Shown piece by piece: positions 42,576 to 51,245 of a stretch of 64,000 nt of DNA. The stretch comes from CALUTH01 sp964452495 (GTDB lineage: Bacteria > Cyanobacteriota > Vampirovibrionia > Gastranaerophilales > Gastranaerophilaceae). Below the pieces are notes generated by a model. The model had not been told where the DNA came from. It searched no databases and saw nothing but the letters and a program-made list of their open reading frames with translations. The stretch spans positions 1 through 64,000 of the forward strand of contig CAYVMC010000001.1 in the NCBI GenBank assembly GCA_964452495.1, given 5' to 3'. The translations under genes and the position numbers were made by a program. Position 1 is the first letter of the stretch; each line of letters begins with the position of its first letter.

Positions 42576-42661
42576 TTCTTAATTTTTCTTAAAAAACACT
42601 GTTAAAATATATAATTTTCTATTATTATAAAAACATCACAAATCATATGAAAGGATTTAAA

Positions 42662-43672
42662 ATGGTTCTGGAAGTTTCTTATCCGCAGCTTGAAAAAGCG
42701 GTCAACCCGACTCACGATATTAAGCTTTTTGCGGGGCGCTCAAATCCTAAACTGGCACAGGAAATTGCCGATTACCTTGGTACAACTGTAGGACCGATGG
42801 TTGTCAAAAATTTTGCAGACGGAGAGATTTATGTTCAGGTTAAAGAGAGCGTAAGAGGTGATGATGTTTTTATTATCCAGCCGCTATGTAATCCGGTTAA
42901 TGAAAATTTAATGGAACTTCTTATTATTATTGATGCATTTAAACGTGCTAGTGCAAAAAGTATTACTGCAGTTATTCCTTATTACGGGTATGCGAGACAG
43001 GATAGAAAAACTTCAGGCAGGGAAGCTATTACTGCAAAATTAGTTGCAGACCTTTTAACAACTGCAGGTACAGATCGCGTTCTTGCAATGGACTTGCATA
43101 CTGGTCAGATTCAAGGTTTCTTCAATATTCTTGTAGACCATATTTTTGCAACACCAATTCTTGTAGATTACATAAAGAGTCTTAATATCCCTGCAGATGA
43201 TATGGTTGCAGTAAGTCCTGATACCGGTGGAGTACAAAGAACCAGACAATTCGCAAAAAAGATTGATTGTCCGCTTGCTATCATTGATAAGAGACGGGAT
43301 AAACATAATGAAGCTATTGCATCACATGTTATAGGTGATGTTGAAGGTAAAGTCTGTATAATGTTTGACGACATGATTGATACAGCAGGTACTATTTGCG
43401 AAGCGGCAAAACTACTTAAAGCAAAAGGCGCAAAGCAGGTTTATGTCTGTGCTTCTCACGCAATTTTCTCGGGGCCAGCTATTGAAAGACTTAAAAATGC
43501 GCCAATTGAACTGTGTATAGTAACAAATTCTATTCCTTGGGATAAAGAAAAATTGCCAGATAATGTTATTCAGCTTTCTGTCGCTCCTCTTTTAGGACAG
43601 GCCATTTCAAGAATACATGATGAAGAATCTGTAAGTTCTTTATTTGGATTTGAAAAAGAAATGAAGGTTTAA
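42662..43672 (+). CDS. prs: Ribose-phosphate pyrophosphokinase
   Basis: PRPP synthetase, 336 aa, converting ribose 5-phosphate and ATP to PRPP for nucleotide, His and Trp synthesis. Motifs: IKLFAGRSNPKLA, FADGEIYVQ, the catalytic flexible-loop region YGYARQDRKTSGREAITAK, DLHTGQIQGFF, and the PRPP-binding loop MFDDMIDTAGT. The ATG at 42662 has AAGGA six nt upstream and is preferred to the ATG at 42647. Confidence 0.96.
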   Translation: MVLEVSYPQLEKAVNPTHDIKLFAGRSNPKLAQEIADYLGTTVGPMVVKNFADGEIYVQVKESVRGDDVFIIQPLCNPVNENLMELLIIIDAFKRASAKSITAVIPYYGYARQDRKTSGREAITAKLVADLLTTAGTDRVLAMDLHTGQIQGFFNILVDHIFATPILVDYIKSLNIPADDMVAVSPDTGGVQRTRQFAKKIDCPLAIIDKRRDKHNEAIASHVIGDVEGKVCIMFDDMIDTAGTICEAAKLLKAKGAKQVYVCASHAIFSGPAIERLKNAPIELCIVTNSIPWDKEKLPDNVIQLSVAPLLGQAISRIHDEESVSSLFGFEKEMKV

Positions 43673-43744
43673 TTATCTTACGGTACAAAATCTGAAAATT
43701 GTGGTACTATATAAACATGTGGATAGTTTATATGGGAGTTAATC

Positions 43745-44545
43745 ATGAAGATTTTGATTTCAAACGATGATGGTATATTAGCAAATGGTATACGTGCTCT
43801 TGCTGAGGCTCTTAGTCTTAAGCATGATGTATACATTGTTGCCCCTGACCGAGAAAGGAGTGCAGCAGGTCATTCACTTACACTCCATACTCCTTTAAGA
43901 GTTGAGGAAGTGGATGCAAAATACGGTACGAAGCGCTGCTGGATGACAACCGGCACACCTGGAGACTGTGTTAAGATTGCACTTAATGCTATTTTATCAG
44001 AAGAAGAAATGCCGGATTTAGTTATATCCGGTATTAATCATGGACCAAATCTGGGTGCAGATATTCTTTATTCTGGAACTGTAAGTTGTGCAATGGAAGG
44101 TGCAATGATGGGGTTTCCGAGTATTGCAACATCTCTTGCAAGTATGCGGAACGAATATGAAGATTTTAAAGTTTCGGCTGCTTGTATTGCTGCATTTGTT
44201 GATAGACTTGACCCTAAAATTGTTCCCCCTAAAACAATTTTGAACATCAATGTTCCGGGGTTAGACCTTGAAGACATTGGAGGCATTGCAATTACTGAAC
44301 TTGGAAAAAGAATGTTTACAGATGCATACGAAAAAAGAATTGACCCAAGAGGAAAGGTTTATTACTGGATGGCAGGCGAATTAATAAATGAACCTGAGGA
44401 TGCAAATACAGATATTTCTGCAGTCAGGAGTAATAAAATTTCTGTCACACCTATCACATTTGAGATGACAAATGTTGAGGTTATGAATCAGCTAAATAAA
44501 AGTCTATGCAGTGAAGAATTTTGCAACTGGTTTTATCATCAATAA
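43745..44545 (+). CDS. surE: 5'/3'-nucleotidase SurE
   Basis: Metal-dependent survival nucleotidase, 266 aa. Metal ligands are in LISNDDG (D8, D9), SAAGHS near 40 and SGINHGPNLGADILYSGTV near 98. It hydrolyses nucleoside monophosphates and short polyphosphate. GGGAG precedes the start. Monocistronic or with prs; the gap is 72 bp with a possible -10. Confidence 0.95.
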   Translation: MKILISNDDGILANGIRALAEALSLKHDVYIVAPDRERSAAGHSLTLHTPLRVEEVDAKYGTKRCWMTTGTPGDCVKIALNAILSEEEMPDLVISGINHGPNLGADILYSGTVSCAMEGAMMGFPSIATSLASMRNEYEDFKVSAACIAAFVDRLDPKIVPPKTILNINVPGLDLEDIGGIAITELGKRMFTDAYEKRIDPRGKVYYWMAGELINEPEDANTDISAVRSNKISVTPITFEMTNVEVMNQLNKSLCSEEFCNWFYHQ

Positions 44546-44633
44546 TTTCTTTTTGTAAAATAAAAGGTATGGAACAACTTGATCTCTGCCTTCAATATTT
44601 TGTTATTTATACTTCTGTAATATTTAGAAAATA

Positions 44634-44660
44634 ACAGGTTTCGTTTTAAACGAAACCTGT
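44634..44660. terminator. Palindromic hairpin between convergent genes
   Basis: A 13-bp perfect stem (ACAGGTTTCGTTT and its complement) around one base, between surE and the pilin-like gene. Little T-run follows on either strand. Confidence 0.65.
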
Positions 44661-44672
44661 GTTTACATGTTA

Positions 44673-45755
44673 TTACATACCGCTGCCTCGTTCAAAGCCG
44701 AGTCCGTTATCATTACCTGAGGTATGTCCGCCGCTGCCAGCTTCATATAAATGACCACCAGAATTGCCTCCCTGGTTATCCATAACTTCACTTGTTCCCC
44801 ACCAAGCATTTTCACCATCAACAGCTATATTTTTCCCGTTACCAGTTCCAGAATCAGATGAGTTGCTGGAATTCCCGCTATCAGTAACTACTACTTCTTC
44901 CCCTTTGATATTAGGGACACAAGTACCATTGAGTTTCATTCCATTCTCGCAATCATCATCGTCGTCATCGTCATCATCATCGTCATCGTCGTCATCATCG
45001 CCAAGTTGCGGAACACAGGTACCACCGACCATCATTCCATTTTCACAATCGTCATCGTCATCGTCGTCGTCATCGTCGCCAACTTCTGGTTCTGGAGTTA
45101 CAGGATCATCTATATCATAATCGCCGGTAGTGCCTCCAGTATTATCGTTATTGTTGTTGTTTTCGTTGCCGGTGTTATCATCAGAAGTACCGCCGGTGGT
45201 GCCTCCTGTGTTATCGTTATTGTTGTTACTGTTGTTGTCATTACCGGTGTTGTTATTCCCTGTATTTCCTGCTGTACTTCCGCTGCTGGTGTCGTCTCCT
45301 ATTGCTGCTGTCTCAGGTGCCAGAGATGCTAGGAGTAATTTACCATCCTGTGTTATCTTATACTTATACTGATCCTGATTTTCTGTATTTGGGCCGATAT
45401 TTCCATTTACATCTATTGTTAACTCAGCAATATAGTTATTTTCATCCAAGGCGGTCAGGGCGTACATTGTTCCGTCTCTCATTACTGAATAAGTACCGTT
45501 TGTGGTTGCTTGCAGTTTTTCGTTTACTGCACTGATAAACTCATCATCAAATGCTAGTATTGCATCCTGCTGATTGTCGAACATTACCTGGTGTACTACA
45601 CCTTCGATGTTCATAATGGCCTTGTCTCGTCTAGCAGTAAATTCTTCACTCATATCTCTTGTTCTTAAGGTATTAATTGCGACAACACTTAATACCCCGA
45701 CAAGAGCAAGAGCTATAAGAATTTCAACGAGCGTAAATCCGTTTTTTCTTCTCAT
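44673..45755 (-). CDS. Type IV pilin-like protein with poly-Asp/CENG repeats
   Basis: A 360-aa prepilin. Residues 1-25 are a class III signal, RRKNG-FTLVEILIALALVG, with the peptidase cleavage before Phe and Glu at +5. The pseudopilin globular region continues to about residue 150. An Asn/Gly/Thr-rich linker follows, then two units of (Asp)n-CENGM...GTCVP with 10 and 16 consecutive Asp, and a Gly/Ser-rich tail. Asp codons alternate GAT/GAC, so the runs are not simple trinucleotide expansions. Cys pairs in each unit could form disulfides and the Asp runs could bind calcium. Start: AGAGAGG lies just before the ATG at 45755. Confidence 0.87.
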   Translation of the reverse strand: MRRKNGFTLVEILIALALVGVLSVVAINTLRTRDMSEEFTARRDKAIMNIEGVVHQVMFDNQQDAILAFDDEFISAVNEKLQATTNGTYSVMRDGTMYALTALDENNYIAELTIDVNGNIGPNTENQDQYKYKITQDGKLLLASLAPETAAIGDDTSSGSTAGNTGNNNTGNDNNSNNNNDNTGGTTGGTSDDNTGNENNNNNDNTGGTTGDYDIDDPVTPEPEVGDDDDDDDDDDCENGMMVGGTCVPQLGDDDDDDDDDDDDDDDDCENGMKLNGTCVPNIKGEEVVVTDSGNSSNSSDSGTGNGKNIAVDGENAWWGTSEVMDNQGGNSGGHLYEAGSGGHTSGNDNGLGFERGSGM

Positions 45756-46104
45756 AAAGTACCTCTCTTTCATTTGTATGATGCATACTGACTGAAAGTT
45801 TTGATAATTGTTCGATTTTAATTAGTTTAAAAAGTTCTGTAATATAATGATTGTTTTTATAAATAATTGTTTATTGTGTTATTAAGAATTATTAAGATAA
45901 AAATCAGAAAAGAGTAAAAATATTGACTTAGGGGGAATGCGTAATATAAGTATTGTGCGCATATATTATAAAAACAATTATTGGATTTGAATTATATTTT
46001 TTTTGTTATTGTCCGCAAAATTGCTTGCATTTTGAATTTTAGCAAATATTATTAAAGTATGCGTTTATTTTACGCATGTGATAGCCGAAAAAAATGAGGA
46101 CAAC
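45756..46104. other. Intergenic region upstream of infA
   Basis: About 350 bp, very AT-rich, with no credible gene. It holds TTGACT (45924-45929) with TATAAG 16 nt later, TTGCT/AGCAA and ATGCGT/ACGCAT short inverted repeats (46021-46046, 46055-46076), and presumably the promoters of infA (plus) and the pilin-like gene (minus). Which are used cannot be decided. Confidence 0.4.
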
Positions 46105-46320
46105 ATGTCTAAAGACGTCATAGAAATTGAAGGTACTATTCTTGAGGCAATGCCAAATGCAATGTTTCGTGTTGAATTAGAAAATGGACACGAAATATTA
46201 GCTCATATTTCAGGAAAAATAAGAAAAAACTTCATTAGAATCCTGCCCGGGGATAAAGTTAAAGTAGAAATGACACCGTACGATTTATCAAAAGGCAGAA
46301 TTACATTCAGGTTAAAATAA
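46105..46320 (+). CDS. infA: Translation initiation factor IF-1
   Basis: IF-1, 71 aa, an OB-fold protein binding the 30S A site. IEIEGTILEAMPNAMFRVELENGHEILAHISGK and RGRITFR-type ending are family-typical. The ATG at 46105 has GAGGA just upstream; a GTG at 46078 would add nine non-conserved residues. It opens the alpha-operon block, here separated from the S10/spc operons, which are not in the window. Confidence 0.96.
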   Translation: MSKDVIEIEGTILEAMPNAMFRVELENGHEILAHISGKIRKNFIRILPGDKVKVEMTPYDLSKGRITFRLK

Positions 46321-46350
46321 GTAACGTAGTATAAAATAAGGAATAAAAAA

Positions 46351-46464
46351 ATGAAAGTTAGAGCATCAGTCAAAAAAATGTGTGACAAATGCAAAGTTAT
46401 TAAAAGAAAAGGCAGAATTGCTGTCATTTGCGAAAACCCTAAACATAAGCAAAGACAAGGGTAA
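46351..46464 (+). CDS. rpmJ: Ribosomal protein L36
   Basis: A 37-aa protein beginning MKVRASVKKMC. The zinc ribbon ligands are C11, C14, C27 and H32 (CDKC, ICENPKH), so this is the zinc-binding form. It lies 30 bp after infA with AAGGAA upstream, in the canonical infA-rpmJ-rpsM order. Confidence 0.96.
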   Translation: MKVRASVKKMCDKCKVIKRKGRIAVICENPKHKQRQG

Positions 46465-46506
46465 TTACACTAACATGTTTAAAGAAAATAACAAAGGAGA
46501 AAATAA

Positions 46507-46878
46507 ATGGCAAGATTAGCAGGGGTTGATTTACCCCGTAACAAAAGACTGGAAGTTGCATTAACCTATATCTACGGAATAGGACCTTCCAGAGCTGCAA
46601 AAGTTCTTGAAACAACCGGTATATCTCCGGACTTAAGAACAGATGATTTAACAGATGATGATATTAAACAACTTCGTGAAGCTTTATCAGCTTATCATAT
46701 TGAAGGTGACCTTAGACGTGAAGTAACAATGCATATTAAACGTCTACAGGAAATCAATTCTTATAGAGGTATGCGCCATAAAAGAGGACTTCCCTGCAGA
46801 GGACAAAGAACAAAAACCAATGCAAGAACCAGACGCGGGAAAAAAGGCGGCCCTATTGCTGGTAAGAAAAAAGCATAG
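46507..46878 (+). CDS. rpsM: Ribosomal protein S13
   Basis: 30S head protein, 123 aa. MARLAGVDLPRNKRLEVALTY, the helix-two-turn-helix GIGPSRAAKVLE, YRGMRHKRGLPCRGQRTKTNARTR and a basic tail are diagnostic. AAAGGAG precedes the start. Confidence 0.97.
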   Translation: MARLAGVDLPRNKRLEVALTYIYGIGPSRAAKVLETTGISPDLRTDDLTDDDIKQLREALSAYHIEGDLRREVTMHIKRLQEINSYRGMRHKRGLPCRGQRTKTNARTRRGKKGGPIAGKKKA

Positions 46879-46916
46879 TTAGAAATTAATTAAAGAAAAG
46901 ATAAAGGATAAATAAA

Positions 46917-47303
46917 ATGGCAAGACCACAAAAAACAAAGAAAAAAGAAAAGAAAAACGTATTGCAAGGTGTTGTACATATTCAATCCACCTTCAATAAT
47001 ACGATAGTAACTTCTACAGACACACAGGGAAATGCTATTGCCTGGGCATCTGCCGGAGCTACAGGATTTAAAGGTGCCAGAAAAGGTACTCCGTTTGCAG
47101 CTCAATCCGCAGCGGAACTGGTTGCTAAAAAGTCTATAGATCAAGGCATGAAAAAAGTAGAAGTATACATCAAGGGACCTGGATCAGGCAGAGAAACAGC
47201 TATAAGAGCTATTCAGGCTGCAGGTCTTGAAATTACATTAATCAAGGACGTAACACCTATTCCGCATAACGGATGCCGTCCTCCTAAAAAACGTAGAGTA
47301 TAG
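46917..47303 (+). CDS. rpsK: Ribosomal protein S11
   Basis: 30S platform protein, 128 aa. HIQSTFNNTIVT, GFKGARKGTPFAAQ, VYIKGPGSGRETAIRA and the C-terminal DVTPIPHNGCRPPKKRRV are all present. Confidence 0.97.
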   Translation: MARPQKTKKKEKKNVLQGVVHIQSTFNNTIVTSTDTQGNAIAWASAGATGFKGARKGTPFAAQSAAELVAKKSIDQGMKKVEVYIKGPGSGRETAIRAIQAAGLEITLIKDVTPIPHNGCRPPKKRRV

Positions 47304-47305
47304 TG

Positions 47306-47346
47306 CGGTGAGAGCTTGCAGTCTGCAAGTCATAGGTGCCTCACCG
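47306..47346 (+). promoter_or_regulatory. Hairpin between rpsK and rpsD
   Basis: CGGTGAG (47306-47312) pairs with CTCACCG (47340-47346), enclosing a second stem CTTGCA (47315-47320)/TGCAAG (47324-47329). It ends 8 nt before the rpsD Shine-Dalgarno. Likely an RNA control element, for instance for S4 autoregulation; inference. Confidence 0.5.
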
Positions 47347-47368
47347 GCAAGTTAAAGGAGAAATTACA

Positions 47369-47971
47369 ATGGCAAGATACACAGGGCCAACTAATAAGTT
47401 ATTCCGTAACTACGGAGTAAAAGACCTGTCCAATAGAAAGCTTACTGTTTCAATGAGACAAACTGCTTCTGGACAGCACGGAGCAGTCAGAAAGAAACTT
47501 TCTGAGTATGCAATTCACTTAAATGAAAAACAAAAAATCAGACTTACATACCTTGTAAGCGAAAAACAATTTGCTAAATACTACCACGAAGCGGCAAGGA
47601 GAAAAGGTGTAACAGGTACTATCTTGCTTCAAATTTTAGAATCAAGATTGGACAACATTCTTTTCAGAGCAGGTTTTGGTATTACACGCAAGCAATCTAG
47701 ACAAATCGTTAACCACGGTCATGTTTTAGTTAACGGTAAGAAAGTTGATATCCCATCATACTTAATTAAAGCAGGCGATGTTATTACTATAAAATCAAAG
47801 AGTTCAGAATTTATTAAGAGTGTTACAGGCATGATTGATATGGCTTGTGCTCCTGCTTGGATGACTATCGACAAAGAAGCCTTGAAAATAGTGTTCGACA
47901 GAATTCCGGAACGTGAAGAACTTGATCCTGACTTTAAAGAACAACTCGTAATTGAGTACTACTCAAAGTAA
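47369..47971 (+). CDS. rpsD: Ribosomal protein S4
   Basis: Primary 16S-binding protein, 200 aa. MARYTGP, the core EKQKIRLTYLVSEKQFAKYY and the S4 RNA-binding domain RLDNILFRAGFGITRKQSRQIVNHGHVLVNGKKVDIPS are clear. No N-terminal zinc Cys cluster. The ATG at 47369 has AAAGGAG 8 nt upstream. Its place between rpsK and rpoA is as in many bacteria, whereas in most cyanobacteria rpsD lies elsewhere. Confidence 0.96.
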   Translation: MARYTGPTNKLFRNYGVKDLSNRKLTVSMRQTASGQHGAVRKKLSEYAIHLNEKQKIRLTYLVSEKQFAKYYHEAARRKGVTGTILLQILESRLDNILFRAGFGITRKQSRQIVNHGHVLVNGKKVDIPSYLIKAGDVITIKSKSSEFIKSVTGMIDMACAPAWMTIDKEALKIVFDRIPEREELDPDFKEQLVIEYYSK

Positions 47972-47998
47972 GCTAATTCTGATAGGAGATATTAAATT

Positions 47999-48997
47999 AT
48001 GGATTTAAAAATTAAAACAGTTAATACTATGACAAGCTCTGACGGGTCACAATATGGTAAATTCGTTATTGAGCCGCTTGAAAGAGGTTTTGGTACTACT
48101 ATCGGAAACTCTTTGAGAAGAGTCTTGTTATCAAGTCTTGAAGGTACAGCTGTTACCTCTGCAAGAATTGAAGGTATTACTCACGAATATACAGCAATTC
48201 CGGGTGTATTGGAGGATGTTATTGATGTAATGCTTAACCTTAAAGGATTAGCTATTAAAACAGATTCTAAGGAACCTCAGCACTTAAGAATTGATGTTGA
48301 TAGACCGGGACCTGTACTTGCAAGTGATATTCAATTACCTGCAGGTGTTAAAGTTGTTAATCCTGATTGGTTAATTTGTACAATTGCAGACGGCGGCAGT
48401 TTCCATGCTGATGTTATTGTAGAAACAGGAAAAGGGTATGTTGCTCATGATGTACCGAGAAATGTTAAATCTGGTCAAGCAATTGACATGTTACCTATAG
48501 ATGCAACATTTATGCCTATCAAACGTGTTAGCTATGAAGTAGAAAATACCCGTGTAGGTGACAGTATTGATTATGACAAATTAACAATTGAAATTTGGTC
48601 TAATGGTTGTATTGATGTAACAACAGCACTTACTCAAGCTGCTGATTTGTTAATTGAACACTTTGTACAAATTTCTAATATAACCGGAAAATCTTCTTCA
48701 GTTGTTGATTCTATTGCAGAACCGGAACCAACCTCTGCAGAAGAAGCATCAAGTGAAGAACCTTCAATAACAATTGATGAGCTTGAACTTTCTGTAAGAG
48801 CATATAATTGCTTGAAGAGAGCAAGTATCAATTCTATGGCAGAACTTCTCAAGAAGTCTGAACATGATCTTCTTAATATCAAAAACTTCGGCAAAAAATC
48901 TTCTGACGAAGTAATTGAAAGACTTCACCACTTTGGTTTGGATTTAGCTCCAAATCCGGAAACTGATGAAAACGGTGTAGTTATAGCAAACGATTAG
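47999..48997 (+). CDS. rpoA: RNA polymerase alpha subunit
   Basis: 332 aa. The N-terminal assembly domain includes FVIEPLERGFGTTIGNSLRRVLLSSLEG and the dimerisation insert to about residue 230. An acidic linker follows (EPEPTSAEEASSEEPS), then the C-terminal domain (about 255-315) with the helix-hairpin-helix LELSVRAYNCLKRASINSMAELL, used for UP-element and activator contacts. Confidence 0.97.
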   Translation: MDLKIKTVNTMTSSDGSQYGKFVIEPLERGFGTTIGNSLRRVLLSSLEGTAVTSARIEGITHEYTAIPGVLEDVIDVMLNLKGLAIKTDSKEPQHLRIDVDRPGPVLASDIQLPAGVKVVNPDWLICTIADGGSFHADVIVETGKGYVAHDVPRNVKSGQAIDMLPIDATFMPIKRVSYEVENTRVGDSIDYDKLTIEIWSNGCIDVTTALTQAADLLIEHFVQISNITGKSSSVVDSIAEPEPTSAEEASSEEPSITIDELELSVRAYNCLKRASINSMAELLKKSEHDLLNIKNFGKKSSDEVIERLHHFGLDLAPNPETDENGVVIAND

Positions 48998-49024
48998 TAA
49001 TATATAGATTAAAGGAATAAGACA

Positions 49025-49453
49025 ATGAGACACCAAACAAAAAAACATACGCTTGGAAAAGCTCAAGACCAGAGAAAGGCTCTTTTGCGTTCACTTGCTA
49101 CTGAACTTTTTGTACACGGTGAAATCAAAACAACGATGGCTCGTGCTAAAGCACTTAAACCATACGCTGAACAGATTATCACTCTCGCAAAAAAAGGTGA
49201 TTTGAACTCAAGAAGAATTGCTACCAAGTATATTTTTGATAAAGAAACCGGCAAGTTTATGGATTTGTCTACAGGCGAAGTTTTTGACAAAGCTGAAGAA
49301 AATAAAAAACTTGCTCCTCAAACAGTATTAAGAAAATTATTCTTAATTATTGGCAAAAAGTACGCATCAAGACAAGGTGGATATACTAGAATTTATCGTT
49401 TACCGCCGCGTCGTGGTGATGCTGCAGAAATGGCATTAATCCAATTAGTTTAG
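49025..49453 (+). CDS. rplQ: Ribosomal protein L17
   Basis: 50S protein, 142 aa; the bacterial L17 core is MRH...LGKAQDQRKALLRSLATELFVHGEIKTTMARAKALKP, ending in GGYTRIYRLPPRRGDAAEMALIQLV. An insertion around residues 72-97 (FDKETGKFMDLSTGEVFDKAEE) lengthens it over the usual ~116-120 aa. Confidence 0.96.
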   Translation: MRHQTKKHTLGKAQDQRKALLRSLATELFVHGEIKTTMARAKALKPYAEQIITLAKKGDLNSRRIATKYIFDKETGKFMDLSTGEVFDKAEENKKLAPQTVLRKLFLIIGKKYASRQGGYTRIYRLPPRRGDAAEMALIQLV

Positions 49454-49462
49454 GATTATGTT

Positions 49463-50239
49463 GTGAGATACGCTCTTGATGTTCAGTATATCGGTAAAAG
49501 CTATGCAGGAAGCCAAATACAATTTGACAAAAATGGCATAGAAATAAAACCGACAATACAAGGTGAACTGGAAAGAGGAATTTGCACATTATTAATCGGG
49601 ATTCGCTATGAGTCCTTTAATAGAATAAGACCCGTAAAAACAGTCTTCTCCGGAAGAACAGACAGAGGTGTAAATGCAAAAGGGCAGGTTATTCATTTTG
49701 ACTGGGACAATAATATTGTTGCTTCAAAATTTGTTTACCAGTTAAATGAAATATTACCTCCGGACATTTCTGTTTCTAATTTAAGGACTGTACCTGATGA
49801 TTTTCATGCTCAAAAATCTGCAAAAAAACGATATTACAGGTATGAGTTTATAAATCGAAAGTACAAACAGGCATTTGACAGAGATTTATTAAGGGTTAAA
49901 TATCCAGTAAATCCTGAGAGAATGCAAGAGTCTTTAAATTACTTGTTAGGTGAACATGATTTTTCAGCATTTAAGAGTTCCGGAACGCTCAACCCAAGCA
50001 AAGTCTGTACGCTGTATGATATAAAATGCAGCCGTGTCGATGACAGTGTTTTTATTGATATTACAGGAAACAGGTTTCTCTATAATATGGTAAGAACAAT
50101 TGTCGGAACCCTTCTTAAAATAGAAGGGCATAATTTGTCTCCAGTTCTTATGAAAGAAGTGTTAGAGGCAAAAGACCGGTCAAAAGCCGGACAAACAGTT
50201 AGTCCTTACGGATTGACACTTATGAAAGTAGATTACTAA
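49463..50239 (+). CDS. truA: tRNA pseudouridine synthase A
   Basis: Modifies U38-U40 in the tRNA anticodon arm; 258 aa. The catalytic Asp is in SGRTDRGVNAKGQV, and C-terminal blocks FLYNMVRTIVGTLL and AGQTVSPYGLTLMKVDY are typical. The start is GTG, 9 nt after the rplQ stop. Confidence 0.95.
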   Translation: MRYALDVQYIGKSYAGSQIQFDKNGIEIKPTIQGELERGICTLLIGIRYESFNRIRPVKTVFSGRTDRGVNAKGQVIHFDWDNNIVASKFVYQLNEILPPDISVSNLRTVPDDFHAQKSAKKRYYRYEFINRKYKQAFDRDLLRVKYPVNPERMQESLNYLLGEHDFSAFKSSGTLNPSKVCTLYDIKCSRVDDSVFIDITGNRFLYNMVRTIVGTLLKIEGHNLSPVLMKEVLEAKDRSKAGQTVSPYGLTLMKVDY

Positions 50240-50261
50240 ATAATTATATTGGAGAATACGC

Positions 50262-50699
50262 ATGAAAACATATTCAGCAAAACCTCTTGAAGTTGAAAGA
50301 AAATGGTACGTTCTGGATGCAGAAGGCGAAATTCTCGGTCGTCTTGCAGTAAGAGCTGCTAATATATTGAGAGGAAAACATAAACCGCAGTATACTCCTA
50401 ACGTTGATACAGGTGATTTTGTTATTATCATTAACGCTGACAAGGTTAGAGTATCCGGCGACAAAGAAAACTCTAAAATTTACTATCACCATACCGGTTA
50501 TCCGGGAGGACTAAAGAGTGCCAGTTTTAGAGCATTAATGGAAAAAGATCCGAGATTGGCTATTGAAAAAGCGGTTAAAGGAATGTTGCAGCATAATACT
50601 TTAGGCGATACTCAATTTACTAAATTGAAAGTATATGCCGGTGCTGAACATCCGCATGCTGCACAAAAACCTATCTTACTAGAAAAGGAGGCTAAATAA
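50262..50699 (+). CDS. rplM: Ribosomal protein L13
   Basis: 50S protein, 145 aa. WYVLDAEGEILGRLAVRAANILRGKHKPQYTPNVDTGD and YYHHTGYPGGLK are diagnostic, as is the C-terminal LKVYAGAEHPHAAQKP. GGAG precedes the start. Its stop overlaps the rpsI start by 1 nt. Confidence 0.97.
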   Translation: MKTYSAKPLEVERKWYVLDAEGEILGRLAVRAANILRGKHKPQYTPNVDTGDFVIIINADKVRVSGDKENSKIYYHHTGYPGGLKSASFRALMEKDPRLAIEKAVKGMLQHNTLGDTQFTKLKVYAGAEHPHAAQKPILLEKEAK

Positions 50700-51100
50700 T
50701 GGCACTTAACAAAGAAGAAATTAAAGCAACCGGACGTAGAAAGACTTCTGTTGCAGTTGTTACTTTAGTAAAGGGCAATGGTAGGATTTTTGTTAACGGT
50801 AAAACATTAAAAGCTTATATAGGAAACAGACCTGCTGTTGAAATGATGATTTACAGACCGTTAGTTTTAACTGAAAATCAGGATAAATATGATGTAAGAG
50901 TTAAAACTTTGGGTGGCGGTATTGTTTCACAATCAGGGGCAATCAGACATGGAATTGCAAGAGCACTACTTAAATCTAATGAAGAGTATAAAAGTGTTCT
51001 TCGCTCTGAAGGTCTCTTAACCCGTGATCCGCGTGTTAAAGAACGTAAAAAATACGGTAGAAAAAGAGCAAGAAAACGTTTCCAATTTTCAAAACGTTAA
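50699..51100 (+). CDS. rpsI: Ribosomal protein S9
   Basis: 30S protein, 133 aa. ATGRRKTSVAVVTL, VKTLGGGIVSQSGAIRHGIARAL and the C-terminal KYGRKRARKRFQFSKR reaching the P site are present. Last gene of the block; a terminator follows. Confidence 0.97.
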   Translation: MALNKEEIKATGRRKTSVAVVTLVKGNGRIFVNGKTLKAYIGNRPAVEMMIYRPLVLTENQDKYDVRVKTLGGGIVSQSGAIRHGIARALLKSNEEYKSVLRSEGLLTRDPRVKERKKYGRKRARKRFQFSKR

Positions 51101-51120
51101 TATTCTTTACTATACAAAAA

Positions 51121-51150
51121 TACCGGACTATACAAAGTCCGGTATTTTAT
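51121..51150 (+). terminator. Intrinsic terminator of the alpha operon
   Basis: TACCGGACT (51121-51129) pairs with AGTCCGGTA (51136-51144), followed by TTTTAT and preceded by A5. Confidence 0.85.
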
Positions 51151-51245
51151 ATTATTGGGTCTGGTTGAATATCAATACTGATTGAATATATAATATAGAA
51201 GAAGGTAATTTAGCTATTAAATTCTTTCGTTTTATTGTCCTAAAT

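Noticed and set aside
44764..45372. Overlapping Ser/Val/Leu-rich plus-strand frames opposite the pilin-like gene
   Set aside because: They are mirror readings of the Asp/Asn/Gly/Thr repeats on the minus strand and have no start sites or independent support.
46078..46104. GTG start giving IF-1 a nine-residue N-terminal extension
   Set aside because: The ATG at 46105 has a proper GAGGA site and gives the standard 71-aa IF-1.
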